Assembly: GCA_041392805.1 (NCBI GenBank)
Contig: JAWKLJ010000002.1
Span: forward strand, 1,875,001 to 1,939,000
DNA length: 64,000 bases
Source of the DNA: Saprospiraceae bacterium
GTDB lineage: Bacteria; Bacteroidota; Bacteroidia; Chitinophagales; Saprospiraceae
Direction of reading: 5' to 3'
The translations under genes were made by a program, and so were the position numbers. Of the stretch, positions 25,423-33,408 are shown one piece after another (the stretch's first letter is position 1; each line of letters begins with the position of its first letter). A model generated the notes under the pieces. The model was not told the origin of the DNA and ran no database searches. It saw only the letters and a program-made list of their open reading frames with translations.

Positions 25423-26580
25423 TTAATCATTCAGGATTTGTCTGGAAATCACTAGTTTTTGAATTTCAGAAGTTCCTTCTCCGATGGTACATAGTTTGGC
25501 ATCTCTGAAAAATTTCTCAACGGGAAAATCTTTAATATACCCGTAACCGCCATGAATTTGGATGGCATCATTGGCTACTTCGACGGCGGTTTCAGAAGCA
25601 AAATATTTAGCCATAGCTGAGCTGGTGGTGGTTTTTTCCCCTTTATCTTTCTGGTTGCCTGCTTTTCGAGTCAAAAGCTCTGAAGCCTCTATTTTGGTGG
25701 CCATGTCAGCCAATTTGAAGCTAATGGCCTGAAAGGAAGCAATAGGTTTACCAAATTGGTGTCGTTCTTTAGCATATTTCAGCGCGGCTTCATAGGCTCC
25801 CTTGGCAATACCTACCGAAAGAGCAGCAATAGAAATCCGACCGCCATCCAGCACTTTTAAGGATTGTACAAATCCATTTCCCTCTTCTCCGATTACTTGG
25901 CTTTTATGAACCCTGCAGTTATCAAAGATGAGTTCAGCCGTTTCAGAGGCACGCATGCCTAGCTTATTTTCCTTTTTTCCAGCACTAAAACCAGGCGTTC
26001 CTTTTTCTACAATAAAGGCGGTCATTCCATGGCTATCCAATAATTCACCAGTGCGTGCAATAACGACTGCCACATTGCCACTTATACCATGTGTAATGAA
26101 ATTTTTTGTGCCATTAAGAATGTAATAATCGCCTTCTTTTTGTGCCACACACCTCATTCTGCCAGCATCACTTCCCGTATTTGGTTCTGTTAATCCCCAG
26201 GCACCAATCCACTCTCCGCTAGCCAATTTAGGAAGGTATTTGTGTTTTTGTTCTTCGTTGGCGAAAGAAAGAATATGGTTGGTACATAACGAATTATGGG
26301 CAGCTAGGGACAGCCCAATTCCTCCACACACCTTAGCTATCTCTTCAATAATGGTGATGTATTCTTGGTAGCCCAACCCCGTACCTCCATACATTTCGGG
26401 TACCAAGACGCCCATAAACCCATATTCTCCCATTTTGTTGAAAACCTCAACTGGAAAAAACTGTTTTTCGTCCCATTCCAACACATGTGGCCGAATGTAG
26501 GCTTCTGCAAAATCGCGAGCGCTTTCTTTAATTAATTGCAGGTTTTCAGTGTATTCCACCTGTACAGTCATAATCTTCAA
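25423..26580 (-). CDS. Acyl-CoA dehydrogenase
   Basis: 385-residue FAD enzyme catalysing alpha,beta-dehydrogenation of acyl-CoA in fatty acid or branched-chain degradation. Both family signatures are present: WGLTEPNTGSDAGRM and the C-terminal QIHGGYGYIKDFPVEKFFRD. The catalytic base Glu is in IGEGTSEIQ, the short-chain/butyryl-type position. Length is normal. The start may be three codons later (MTVQVEY). Specificity cannot be decided from sequence; no beta-oxidation partner genes are adjacent. Confidence 0.93.
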   Translation of the reverse strand: MKIMTVQVEYTENLQLIKESARDFAEAYIRPHVLEWDEKQFFPVEVFNKMGEYGFMGVLVPEMYGGTGLGYQEYITIIEEIAKVCGGIGLSLAAHNSLCTNHILSFANEEQKHKYLPKLASGEWIGAWGLTEPNTGSDAGRMRCVAQKEGDYYILNGTKNFITHGISGNVAVVIARTGELLDSHGMTAFIVEKGTPGFSAGKKENKLGMRASETAELIFDNCRVHKSQVIGEEGNGFVQSLKVLDGGRISIAALSVGIAKGAYEAALKYAKERHQFGKPIASFQAISFKLADMATKIEASELLTRKAGNQKDKGEKTTTSSAMAKYFASETAVEVANDAIQIHGGYGYIKDFPVEKFFRDAKLCTIGEGTSEIQKLVISRQILND

Positions 26581-26633
26581 GATTTGGATATATATAGTAA
26601 ACGATTTGAGTCGGCTTTCGTTTTTCTCTATGG

Positions 26634-26652
26634 CACAAAAATTGTCAGAGAA
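26634..26652. repeat. Solo terminus of MITE-like family 3
   Basis: CACAAAAATTGTCAGAGAA matches the terminal inverted repeat of the element at 30917-31022 with one mismatch. The partner end is missing. Confidence 0.5.
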
Positions 26653-26712
26653 CCACTTTCATTTGCCTGTATTAAATAATTTTAGGTCAAAATTGTTCAT
26701 AAAACCAACTAT

Positions 26713-27867
26713 TTATTGTCTAGGCTGGATATTGCTGGTATCATGTGCTGCTTCCCACCCCATTGCTTCTCTCATTTTGTCATGTATGGCTATATTTTCA
26801 TAAATTCCAGAAAACAATTGGGCTTGTGGGCCATAGGCAAAAACAGGGATCATGGTTGCCGTATGATCGTTAAGGTTAAAGGCTAGCCTGAGTCGGCCCA
26901 TTTTCGAACCCTCATTGATGCTTAACCCGCCTGTTTCATGATCTGCTGTCACTATAACGAGTGTATCTCCTCTTTTTCGTGCAAAATTCAATAAATTATT
27001 GACCGTCTTATCAAAATCTGTTAGTTCCTGGAGCAGCGATTGTTCATTATTAGCGTGTCCTGCCCAGTCTATCTGGGATCCTTCCACCATTAAAAAAAAG
27101 CCTTTTTCACTACGTTGACTTAAAAACTCAGCAGCCATCAGGCTAGCCGAGGGCAGGTAGTTTCTTCCTTCCAAGACTTCCTCTGGTTGTGTTTGAGCCG
27201 TAAAATAAGCGAAATTTTGTTTGGGATCGGGTAAAAAGCGCTTGAGTGGTTGTTTGCTATAATCTCCGACTTTATAACCCTTGTCCTTTAATTCCTGAAC
27301 CAAATCTCTTTTATCCAGGTTTCGGTTGTTAAAATATTCAAGCCCTCCTCCAATAAACAAATCAACTTCCTTTTGCGCCAAATCAAGGGCAATGTTTTCA
27401 TAAAAAACGCGAAGGGGCTGGTGGGCAAAAAAAGCAGCAGGAGTAGCATGTACAATGGTGGAAGTGACGACCAGGCCTGTGGCATATTGTTTTTCTTCCA
27501 TTTCCTCTAGAATGGTCTTGCAGGCCAAAGAGTCGGGGGTTATGCCTATGGTTCCGTTGAGTGTCTTCCGACCACAGGAAAAGGCAGTCGCTCCAGCGGC
27601 TGAGTCCGTAACGAGATAATCTGCTGAATGGGATTTGTGCAAACCCACCACAGGAAATTTCTCAAGGCTTAATCGATTATTATTGTGGTACAGTCCTGCA
27701 CTGATCTGACTAAGGCCCATTCCATCTCCAATGAGGAGAATAATATTCTTTGGGTGATCGGCAAGCGGAGCCTGAATAATAGGAACAGGGGCAGGATCGG
27801 CTGTCTTGCAGGCCGATGCAATGGCCAGCAGGGCCAAGAAAAAGAATGCTTTTATCAATTTTAACAT
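26713..27867 (-). CDS. Alkaline phosphatase lipoprotein
   Basis: 384-residue PhoA-type alkaline phosphatase that hydrolyses phosphate monoesters outside the inner membrane. A lipoprotein signal ends at AIASAC (Cys20). Metal and catalytic residues are visible: D48 in IGDGMG, nucleophile S89 in TDSAAGATAF, EGSQIDWAGH, and ADHETGG. The tail YENIAIHDKMREAMGWE is typical of the Bacteroidota form, although the usual His just before it reads as FSGIYEN here. Phosphate-limitation control is likely from the family but no Pho box was identified. Confidence 0.94.
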   Translation of the reverse strand: MLKLIKAFFFLALLAIASACKTADPAPVPIIQAPLADHPKNIILLIGDGMGLSQISAGLYHNNNRLSLEKFPVVGLHKSHSADYLVTDSAAGATAFSCGRKTLNGTIGITPDSLACKTILEEMEEKQYATGLVVTSTIVHATPAAFFAHQPLRVFYENIALDLAQKEVDLFIGGGLEYFNNRNLDKRDLVQELKDKGYKVGDYSKQPLKRFLPDPKQNFAYFTAQTQPEEVLEGRNYLPSASLMAAEFLSQRSEKGFFLMVEGSQIDWAGHANNEQSLLQELTDFDKTVNNLLNFARKRGDTLVIVTADHETGGLSINEGSKMGRLRLAFNLNDHTATMIPVFAYGPQAQLFSGIYENIAIHDKMREAMGWEAAHDTSNIQPRQ

Positions 27868-28237
27868 GATTAATTTTCAAAGTCGCTTTTTCATGAAATT
27901 ACATGCAGGGATAGGGCTTGTTTTAACAACTAATCGACCGAAATGGAACCTTAGTCGAAATTATGTTTCGCAAATGAAGATATTTCGACAAAAACTGGAA
28001 TTTTATTTGGAATAAGCTTAGCTTTGTGCCGTTAAATATTAGGTTAATAAAAGCAGAAAATAGGCATAAAGCTATGAGCGCATTTTATATTCCGAAAAAA
28101 AAAGATTAACCATTTCTTAAAAGGATGTTAAAATACTTTAGCATGAGCAACCCTGCTGTTATTTTTTTCTCTTTAATCATGTAAAGCTAAGAAAAGTGCT
28201 GAAAAATCCGACTGTTCAATTTAAAATCAACAACCTA
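27868..28237. other. Intergenic region between divergent genes
   Basis: No gene seen. TAGCTTTG at 28019-28026 fits a -7 box for the plus-strand gene at 28238, but the nearest TTTG upstream is too close (9 bp), so the promoter is uncertain. Confidence 0.3.
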
Positions 28238-29359
28238 ATGACAACCCGATTATTTTTATTTCTAGGCCTCTGCCTAACATCGTTTGGTGTCGCCCTGGCA
28301 AATCAACCATTTCAGGAGGAATCCGCAACTAAAACTGTTTTTGACTGGCTCAGCGAGGCCGGTGGAGAAGTACTTGAAGTTACCCTGGAAAGTGATTGGA
28401 CAAATTTGATTGAGAATCGAAAAACGGACTTAGAGATTACTGGCAATTTTATGTTTGAACCCCTAAATGGCGAAGCCCAAAAACTCGAGGTGGATGTGGC
28501 TTTACGCGGAAAATTTAGAAGACGTGTTTGCGCTTTCCCTCCAGTAAAAATAAAATTCCCCAAAAAAGAGCTGAAGGAAAAAGGGCTAAAGACCCATAAT
28601 GACATCAAGCTGGTCACCCATTGTATGGATGACAAAAAAGCGGGCAATGAAAATGTATTAAAAGAATACCTTGCCTATAAACTGTATAACGAGTTAACGG
28701 ATAATAGTTTTCGTGTTCGATTGGTAAAAATTACCTATGTTGATACAGCAAAGAAAATGCCTAAAACAAAGCGTTATGGCTTCCTTATTGAAGATACGGA
28801 TGAAATGGCCGAAAGACTGAGTGGTGAAGATTGTGACTGTCTATACCCTGAAGTGGCTAAAGTAAATGAAGCATTGATTGCCCAAATGGCTATGTTTCAA
28901 TACTTATTAGGAAATGAAGATTGGAATTTATCAATGGGGCGGAATTTGAAATACGTGATTACAAATGGCGGAAAAGAAGCTATCCCTGTTGCCTATGATT
29001 TTGATTTTTCAGGTTTGGTGAATACTTCCTATGCCCTGCCCAATATTGATTATAATCTTCAAAGCGTGGAAGACAGGATCTATTTGGGACAACCAGTGAA
29101 GGATGAGATCCTGGTCAAAGCGATCGAAGCTATTCGAGCGAAACGAGAACATTTTTTCGCCATCATAAAGGCATTTGACGAACTAAACGCCAATACCAAA
29201 AAAGAAATGATTGCCTACTTGGATACTTGTTATGAACTCTTATCTGAATTGGAAAAGGCTGGCGTTCAGCAGTGGTACAGTGTCTTGAGCAAAGGTTCCA
29301 ACACTTTGAGCATTCCACTCAATCCCCCTGCTGGCGGGGCTAAATCCATGGGCAAATGA
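28238..29359 (+). CDS. Secreted protein, CotH kinase-like features
   Basis: 373 residues from the ATG at 28238, which gives a signal peptide (MTTRLFLFLGLCLTSFGVALA); an in-frame GTG at 28196 is less likely. The middle has a basic strand region LRGKFRRRVCAFPPVKIKFP, then KEYLAYKLYNELTDNSFRVR and YGFLIEDTDEMAERL. Later it has GNEDWNLSMGRNLKY and PVAYDFDFSGL. The last two resemble the metal/ATP-binding D-W-N and D-F-D-x-S-G motifs of secreted CotH-type protein kinases. Kinase activity is inference. It is followed by the convergent rarA gene. Confidence 0.6.
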   Translation: MTTRLFLFLGLCLTSFGVALANQPFQEESATKTVFDWLSEAGGEVLEVTLESDWTNLIENRKTDLEITGNFMFEPLNGEAQKLEVDVALRGKFRRRVCAFPPVKIKFPKKELKEKGLKTHNDIKLVTHCMDDKKAGNENVLKEYLAYKLYNELTDNSFRVRLVKITYVDTAKKMPKTKRYGFLIEDTDEMAERLSGEDCDCLYPEVAKVNEALIAQMAMFQYLLGNEDWNLSMGRNLKYVITNGGKEAIPVAYDFDFSGLVNTSYALPNIDYNLQSVEDRIYLGQPVKDEILVKAIEAIRAKREHFFAIIKAFDELNANTKKEMIAYLDTCYELLSELEKAGVQQWYSVLSKGSNTLSIPLNPPAGGAKSMGK

Positions 29360-29374
29360 AGGTAGGGGCCTAGC

Positions 29375-30649
29375 TTAATACCGGTATTTGCCTTTCCATT
29401 GCTGTTGTAGGCGCTCCTTGATCTTTTTTTCCGCGGGATTGTGTGCCTGGGGTTCGAACAAGATTTTCCCCTCCAGCTCGTCAGGCAGAAATTGCTGCTG
29501 TACGAAATGGTCCGGATAGTCATGTGCATAGAGGTAATCCTTCCCATAATCTAACTTTTTCATCAATTGGGTGGGGGCGTTGCGGAGGTGCAAAGGAACG
29601 GGAAGGTTGCCCGTCTGCCTGACGGTTGCCTGGGCTTGGTTGATAGCCATATAAGCGGAATTGCTCTTGGGCGAGGTGGCCAGATAAATCACCGCCTGCG
29701 AAAGAATAATCCTGGCTTCGGGGAGCCCAATGGCCTGCACCGCCTGAAAAGCCGTGGTAGCCATCAAGAGCCCATTAGGATTGGCTAAACCTATGTCTTC
29801 TGCTGCTGCAATCATGATGCGTCGGGCGATAAATTTCACATCTTCTCCGCCTTCGATCATTCGTGCCAGCCAATAGACAGCCCCATTGGGATCGCTCCCT
29901 CTGATAGATTTAATTAAAGCAGAAGCTATGTCATAGTGTTGTTCGCCAGCCTTGTCGTAAAGGCTGATGTTTTGCTGCACTTTTTGAGTGACTAATTCAT
30001 TGGTGATCTCCAGCTTTTCCCCTTCCTGAAAATTGGTAACCAGCTCCAAAATATTATAGAGTTTTCGAGCATCTCCACCGGAATAGCGAAGCATGGCATC
30101 GTATTCCTTTACGACTATTTCCTTTTTTTTGAGATAGTCATCGTGTTTTAGGGCTTCATCAATAAGATATATCAGCTCTTCTTTGGTCAGGTGTTTTAAA
30201 ATATAAACCTGGCAGCGAGACAATAAGGCTGCAATAACTTCGAAAGAGGGATTTTCCGTTGTAGCCCCAATTAAGGTAATGACCCCCTGTTCTACCGCTC
30301 CAAGGAGCGAATCCTGCTGAGATTTGCTAAAACGATGAATTTCATCAATAAACAGGATGGGATTGGGGCGATTAAAAAATTGTTGACTTTTGGCCTTTTG
30401 AATGGTATCGCGAATGTCTTTTACCCCAGAATTGATAGCACTAAGCGAATGAAATGGACGCTTTAATTGATGGGCAATGATATTAGCCAAGGTCGTTTTT
30501 CCAACGCCAGGTGGGCCCCATAGAATAAAAGAGGGAATTTGTCCGGACGCTATAGCTTGTCGTAAAACAGATCCTTCTCCAACGAGATGTTGTTGACCTA
30601 CATATTCATCTAATGTCTTAGGGCGTAATCGCTCTGCTAATGGTATCAT
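29375..30649 (-). CDS. rarA: Replication-associated recombination protein RarA (MgsA)
   Basis: 424-residue AAA+ ATPase of the clamp-loader-like RarA/MgsA/WRNIP1 family, acting at stalled forks. Walker A GPPGVGKT is at 45-52; Walker B LFIDEIHRF, sensor 1 (LIGATTENPSFEV) and arginine finger region (ALLSRCQVYIL) follow. The C-terminal tetramerisation region includes GSDPNGAVYWLARMIEGGED. The C-terminus is complete (EKKIKERLQQQWKGKYRY). Length is typical. Confidence 0.96.
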   Translation of the reverse strand: MIPLAERLRPKTLDEYVGQQHLVGEGSVLRQAIASGQIPSFILWGPPGVGKTTLANIIAHQLKRPFHSLSAINSGVKDIRDTIQKAKSQQFFNRPNPILFIDEIHRFSKSQQDSLLGAVEQGVITLIGATTENPSFEVIAALLSRCQVYILKHLTKEELIYLIDEALKHDDYLKKKEIVVKEYDAMLRYSGGDARKLYNILELVTNFQEGEKLEITNELVTQKVQQNISLYDKAGEQHYDIASALIKSIRGSDPNGAVYWLARMIEGGEDVKFIARRIMIAAAEDIGLANPNGLLMATTAFQAVQAIGLPEARIILSQAVIYLATSPKSNSAYMAINQAQATVRQTGNLPVPLHLRNAPTQLMKKLDYGKDYLYAHDYPDHFVQQQFLPDELEGKILFEPQAHNPAEKKIKERLQQQWKGKYRY

Positions 30650-30916
30650 GTTTTTCTAGCCTTTTTGAAAAAATCAACGCATAAAGTTAAGTTCTTTTAT
30701 CATTTGTGAAACAAATATCTGGGAATGACCGTTTTCTAAAGTAGTGACACCGAAAAAACGAAAATTGATACCTTTTGTTGATGAAATTGTGTCCAATGAA
30801 CCCTGAAAAAACAAATCAATATATTATATTTGCTTGCACGTACAATTCGTGAGGCAAGTTTTGCCCCTCCAATGTTGCGTTTTATACAATCCATTTGATC
30901 TAACATTACAGCAAAG
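30650..30916. other. Intergenic region upstream of rarA
   Basis: A 79-codon minus-strand frame here has no recognisable protein features and is treated as chance. TATATTTG near 30826 on the plus strand resembles a -7 box and is followed by small hairpins (CACG/CGTG, GGCAA/TTGCC). No gene follows directly. Confidence 0.3.
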
Positions 30917-31022
30917 TTCTCTGACAATTTTTGTGTTCTAGTCAGCTGAAAGCCTTGATCATTGCTCTTGATCAATCGCTTATGATCTTCGTTTTAAGCT
31001 GACCACAAAAATTGTCGGAGAA
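30917..31022. repeat. MITE-like element family 3
   Basis: 106 bp. Terminal inverted repeats are TTCTCTGACAATTTTTGTG and CACAAAAATTGTCGGAGAA, continued inward by GTCAGCT/AGCTGAC. No coding capacity. A solo end is at 26634-26652. Confidence 0.7.
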
Positions 31023-31137
31023 GGACAGCAATAAATTCCCCCAAACATGCCATAAGCATGTTAAAGTCAAAGCATTCACAGCGATCTGATCTTAGTTCAA
31101 ACACTCGCCTTAATTGAATTGAGATTTATAAACTACC

Positions 31138-31244
31138 TTCTTTGACAAACCTTGTGGGCAATTATAAAAAGAAAACAAAAACGACCAAAGGAAGTGTTGC
31201 TTTGTTTTTATGATTGCCTCTAGATCACGAGATTTGTCGAAGAA
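31138..31244. repeat. MITE-like element family 2, copy B
   Basis: 107 bp, the reverse complement of copy A at 13423-13529 with scattered substitutions. Its ends are TTCTTTGACAAACCTT and GAGATTTGTCGAAGAA. It sits 29 bp before the start of the next gene, so it may carry or disturb that gene's promoter. Confidence 0.8.
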
Positions 31245-31272
31245 CCATAACTATGAGAAAACAAATTAAGGT

Positions 31273-32160
31273 ATGACGCTACCGTCTAAAGTCACTGCGA
31301 ATGCATCGCAGGAAAGGCTGGCTTTTGCCTTTGGATCTTTTTTGCAGACTTTTTGCAGACCACCACAAGGGTTTCTTATTAATCCTTCTCGCCGCACGAC
31401 TATCGTAGGTCAATTGGGGACCCGATTGACTTTTTTTCCTGGCTCTTTTATAGATTCAGAAGGTGGCATCGTCACCAAAGACATTGCTATCCAACTCACA
31501 GAAATATTCACCAAAGATGAAATGGTATTTAGTGGCCTTCCAACAACGAGCGAAGACCGCCTACTGGAATCCGCTGGCCAGTTTAAATTAGTACCTGTGT
31601 TGGGCGAAACTGTATTGGCCCTAAAGAAGCCAGTGGCCGTAGAGCTCCCTGTAAGGGATATCATTAGTAATCCCATTGCCATGCGTCTATTTAAAGGTAG
31701 CAGATCTTCGACAAGGGCTTTTAAATCTGGGTTTGATTTTGATTGGAAGCAGGAGGGGACCAAACCCTTAAGCCTGGCTAAAAACATAGGAAAACGCTAT
31801 TTTCAATTTTCCATCGATGCCTTCAACTGGTGGAATTGTGATCGTTTTTGTAAATCCCGGCATCGGGTGATGCTGAGCGTCAAAATGGATTGTCCGATTG
31901 AAAATTTTGAAGATAAAGTCGCCTTTCTGGTTTTCAAAGACATCAATGCTGTCGTGAAAATGTACCCAATGGGTCAGCGGTTTACGGCCATGAACATTCC
32001 CACTCAAATGGCTGCGAAAATTATCGTAATGGGCTATGCAAATAACCAAATTTATTTTGGACAAGCTGATATTCTGCGAACTGCGAACACCATGCTAAAA
32101 CTCCCCATTCATCCTATCGAAGAACCAGATTTAATTGAACAGATTCGTTTGCTTTCTTGA
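31273..32160 (+). CDS. Hypothetical protein with ZU5-like segment
   Basis: 295 residues, no signal peptide seen. The segment GTRLTFFPGSFIDSEGGIVTK followed by a strand, then MVFSGLPTTSEDRLLESAGQFKLVPV, is the pattern found in ZU5-like beta-domains of secreted Bacteroidota proteins. The remainder (YFQFSIDAFNWWNCDRFCKS, MCPIENFEDKVAFLVFKD-like strand) has no assignment. The missing signal peptide, with a MITE just upstream, raises the possibility that the gene has lost its original 5' end. Confidence 0.55.
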   Translation: MTLPSKVTANASQERLAFAFGSFLQTFCRPPQGFLINPSRRTTIVGQLGTRLTFFPGSFIDSEGGIVTKDIAIQLTEIFTKDEMVFSGLPTTSEDRLLESAGQFKLVPVLGETVLALKKPVAVELPVRDIISNPIAMRLFKGSRSSTRAFKSGFDFDWKQEGTKPLSLAKNIGKRYFQFSIDAFNWWNCDRFCKSRHRVMLSVKMDCPIENFEDKVAFLVFKDINAVVKMYPMGQRFTAMNIPTQMAAKIIVMGYANNQIYFGQADILRTANTMLKLPIHPIEEPDLIEQIRLLS

Positions 32161-32184
32161 GAAGCAAGTCATTTGACCAGGTAA

Positions 32185-32946
32185 TTAACTCCTCAAATAG
32201 GACGCTCCATTTATATCTAAGATAGCACCTGTCATAAAGGCCGATTGCTGACTGGCCAAAAATACGATACCATGGGCGACTTCTTCAGGCGAAGCTACGC
32301 GTTGTAGTGGACTTTGAGCCTTGATGTTGTCTCCCTCTGGTCCATCCAGGATTTCTCTGGTCATATCTGTTTCCACAAAACCTGGTGCCACCACCGAGAC
32401 ATAGATCTTATATTTACCAAGGGCTTGCGCAAGGGATTGACTCATCGCATTTAGCCCTGCTTTACTCGCACCATAGGCAGGGTGTGCAGGCTCCCCTCTG
32501 AAAGCACCTCGGGAGGATACATTGATAATGTGGCCACCACCTTTTGCCATCATACGCTGGGCTACACAATAACACATATTGGCAACTCCACTTAAATTGA
32601 GTCCAAGGGTGTCCTGCCAAGCTTTTTGCCAGGTTTCATAATCACAGTCATCAATAGGGTGCGAAAGATAGATGCCCGCATTATTCACCAGGATGTCAAT
32701 CTGACCAAATTCGCCAAGGACTGCATCTACCAACTGTTCCACTTGGGCGGGTCTAGAAATATCGGCTTTGATGGCTAAGTGACCTTCTCCCTCCAACAAA
32801 TCAATGGTATCACTAGCTGCTTGGTTGTCATTATGGAAATTCAATGCAATTTGTGCCCCACGTTTGGCAAAAGCCATCGCTGTGGCCTGGCCTATGCCGC
32901 GAGATCCTCCGGTGATGAGTACTTTTTTTCCTGTGAAATCCTCCAT
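32185..32946 (-). CDS. SDR family oxidoreductase (FabG-like)
   Basis: 253-residue classical short-chain dehydrogenase. NAD(P)-binding GGSRGIGQ is near residue 13; NNAG, the catalytic Ser in INVSSRG and YxxxK as YGASK are present, and the C-terminal PGFVETDM loop is intact. The annotation 3-oxoacyl-ACP reductase is common for such sequences, but no acyl carrier protein or fatty acid synthesis gene is nearby, so the substrate is unknown. Confidence 0.88.
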   Translation of the reverse strand: MEDFTGKKVLITGGSRGIGQATAMAFAKRGAQIALNFHNDNQAASDTIDLLEGEGHLAIKADISRPAQVEQLVDAVLGEFGQIDILVNNAGIYLSHPIDDCDYETWQKAWQDTLGLNLSGVANMCYCVAQRMMAKGGGHIINVSSRGAFRGEPAHPAYGASKAGLNAMSQSLAQALGKYKIYVSVVAPGFVETDMTREILDGPEGDNIKAQSPLQRVASPEEVAHGIVFLASQQSAFMTGAILDINGASYLRS

Positions 32947-33283
32947 GCTAGGGTTTAATTTATCGCTAATTTCAGATCAGGATTTAAAAATATACTTCTA
33001 AAGGGATATATGGATGATTCCTCGGATAAATTTTCCTTTTGTCTTCATAAAAAGCACAATAAAAGAGACTTTCCGAAGACAAATCCAAGAACTCGAAATA
33101 CGAAAAAGTATAAAATTCCTCCTCATCTGAACCTTACCAAGCGCGGGTGGCCTGGCAAAAAACTGTTTGAGGGATCGAGTTTTTTTGCCTGGCGTTTTGC
33201 CTACTTTTGAGCGACTGCAAAAGTAGGTCGCCGAAGGCAACACCTCGAAGCAAAACAAGTATTAGATAGCGTAACTCACCGCG

Positions 33284-33308
33284 GTTGCAGGTGAAAAACA
33301 CCTGCAAC
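33284..33308. repeat. GGTG-A5-CACC hairpin, copy 1
   Basis: Perfect 10-bp arms GTTGCAGGTG / CACCTGCAAC around AAAAA. Between it and copy 2, two further half-related words AAACACCGACATCCGC occur (about 33325 and 33355). Confidence 0.7.
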
Positions 33309-33378
33309 TCGCCGGTAAAAAACACCGACATCCGCAGCAGGAGGGCCACGCCAAAAACACCGACATCCGCCGCAGCCA

Positions 33379-33401
33379 TTGCAGGTGTTTTTCACCTGCA
33401 A
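33379..33401 (-). terminator. GGTG-T5-CACC hairpin, copy 2, possible terminator
   Basis: TTGCAGGTG-TTTTT-CACCTGCAA, the inverted version of the hairpin at 33284, only 8 bp beyond the adhesin stop codon. Position suggests a role in ending that transcript, but no U-tract follows the stem. Confidence 0.45.
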
Positions 33402-33408
33402 ATAGCCC

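Noticed and set aside
30736..30975. 79-residue minus-strand ORF upstream of rarA
   Set aside because: No recognisable domain or supporting context; its end overlaps the palindromic element region.
31038..31062. A further family 1 terminus (CCCAAACATGCC)
   Set aside because: Only about ten bases match and no partner end is present; likely chance.
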